NCBI GenBank assembly: GCA_027486585.1
Contig: JAIXOU010000027.1
Span: 92,655 to 156,654 of the forward strand
Length of the DNA: 64,000 nucleotides
Direction of reading: 5' to 3'
Source of the DNA: Verrucomicrobiaceae bacterium
Lineage (GTDB): Bacteria; Verrucomicrobiota; Verrucomicrobiia; Verrucomicrobiales; Verrucomicrobiaceae
Part shown: positions 62,494 to 64,000 of the stretch, piece by piece
Numbering within the stretch: the first letter of the stretch is position 1
Layout of the letters: the number at the start of each line of letters is the position of its first letter
Made by a program: the position numbers and the translations under genes
The notes under the pieces: generated by a model
Told to the model about the DNA's origin: nothing
Seen by the model: the letters and a program-made list of their open reading frames with translations, nothing else
Database searches by the model: none

Positions 62494-64000
<1,507 letters not shown>

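Overview
The window looks like a chromosomal segment of a Gram-negative member of the Verrucomicrobiota, probably near Prosthecobacter or Verrucomicrobium. This is inferred from gene content, not from a marker gene. Outer-membrane functions (secretin, autotransporter barrel, LptF/G-type permease, RlpA, heptose-nucleotidyltransferase domain) show a diderm envelope. Glycine-rich RRM proteins, a free SWIB protein, PQQ-type propellers, BPSS1187-type and EF-hand hydrolases, sparse Shine-Dalgarno sites and many secreted proteins of unknown function fit that phylum. No rRNA, prophage, insertion sequence or CRISPR array was seen.

Layout. 1-4.3 kb: a type IV pilus / type II secretion-like locus with a PilT-type ATPase cut by the window edge, a very large pilin-like protein and, divergent across an AT-rich gap, a secretin. 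4.4-7.2 kb: a membrane protein, a secreted protein and a small possible DNA-binding protein. 7.2-10 kb: replication, repair and histidine genes (recR, hisI, tmk, delta-prime subunit). 10.2-13 kb: an autotransporter whose passenger starts with a DUF3494 ice-binding-like domain. 13.2-15.7 kb: a lone nuoF between two small lipoproteins. 15.7-18.4 kb: a DciA-like / DUF2868-like / SWIM operon. 18.5-22.8 kb: Uma2, scpA, a zinc dehydrogenase, uppS and an EF-hand hydrolase. 23 kb: tRNA-Gly. 23.2-26.4 kb: an RNA uracil methyltransferase, then an SDR / small protein / TatD-like operon. 26.4-37.5 kb: a mainly minus-strand envelope block (LptF/G, an RfaE2-PurN fusion, two sugar-nucleotide epimerases, lipA, RlpA, an ion antiporter, PBP1C). 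37.6-46.2 kb: SWIB, a beta-propeller, moeA followed by a 183-bp palindrome, fabG, glutamate dehydrogenase, a MetE-like enzyme, an SPFH-HTH protein and GxxExxY. 46.2-50.5 kb: a spermidine-synthase-like membrane fusion, PAP2 and a GT39 glycosyltransferase. 50.6-56.9 kb: secreted proteins, ispE, pgeF and marR. 57-59.8 kb: two paralogous glycine-rich RRM genes around a menE-like gene. 59.9-64 kb: two secreted proteins, then a TPP riboswitch and thiC, cut by the window end.

Most of the window is housekeeping. The best candidates for something new are protein fusions (ice-binding/autotransporter, RfaE2-PurN, SPFH-HTH, TPR-thioredoxin), the pilin/secretin pair with polyglycine linkers, the SDR/TatD-like operon, the secreted pair with a degenerate nuclease-like fold, and two DNA structures (the palindrome after moeA and a terminator-like repeat inside lipA). 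No clear defence system or other complete undescribed system was found.
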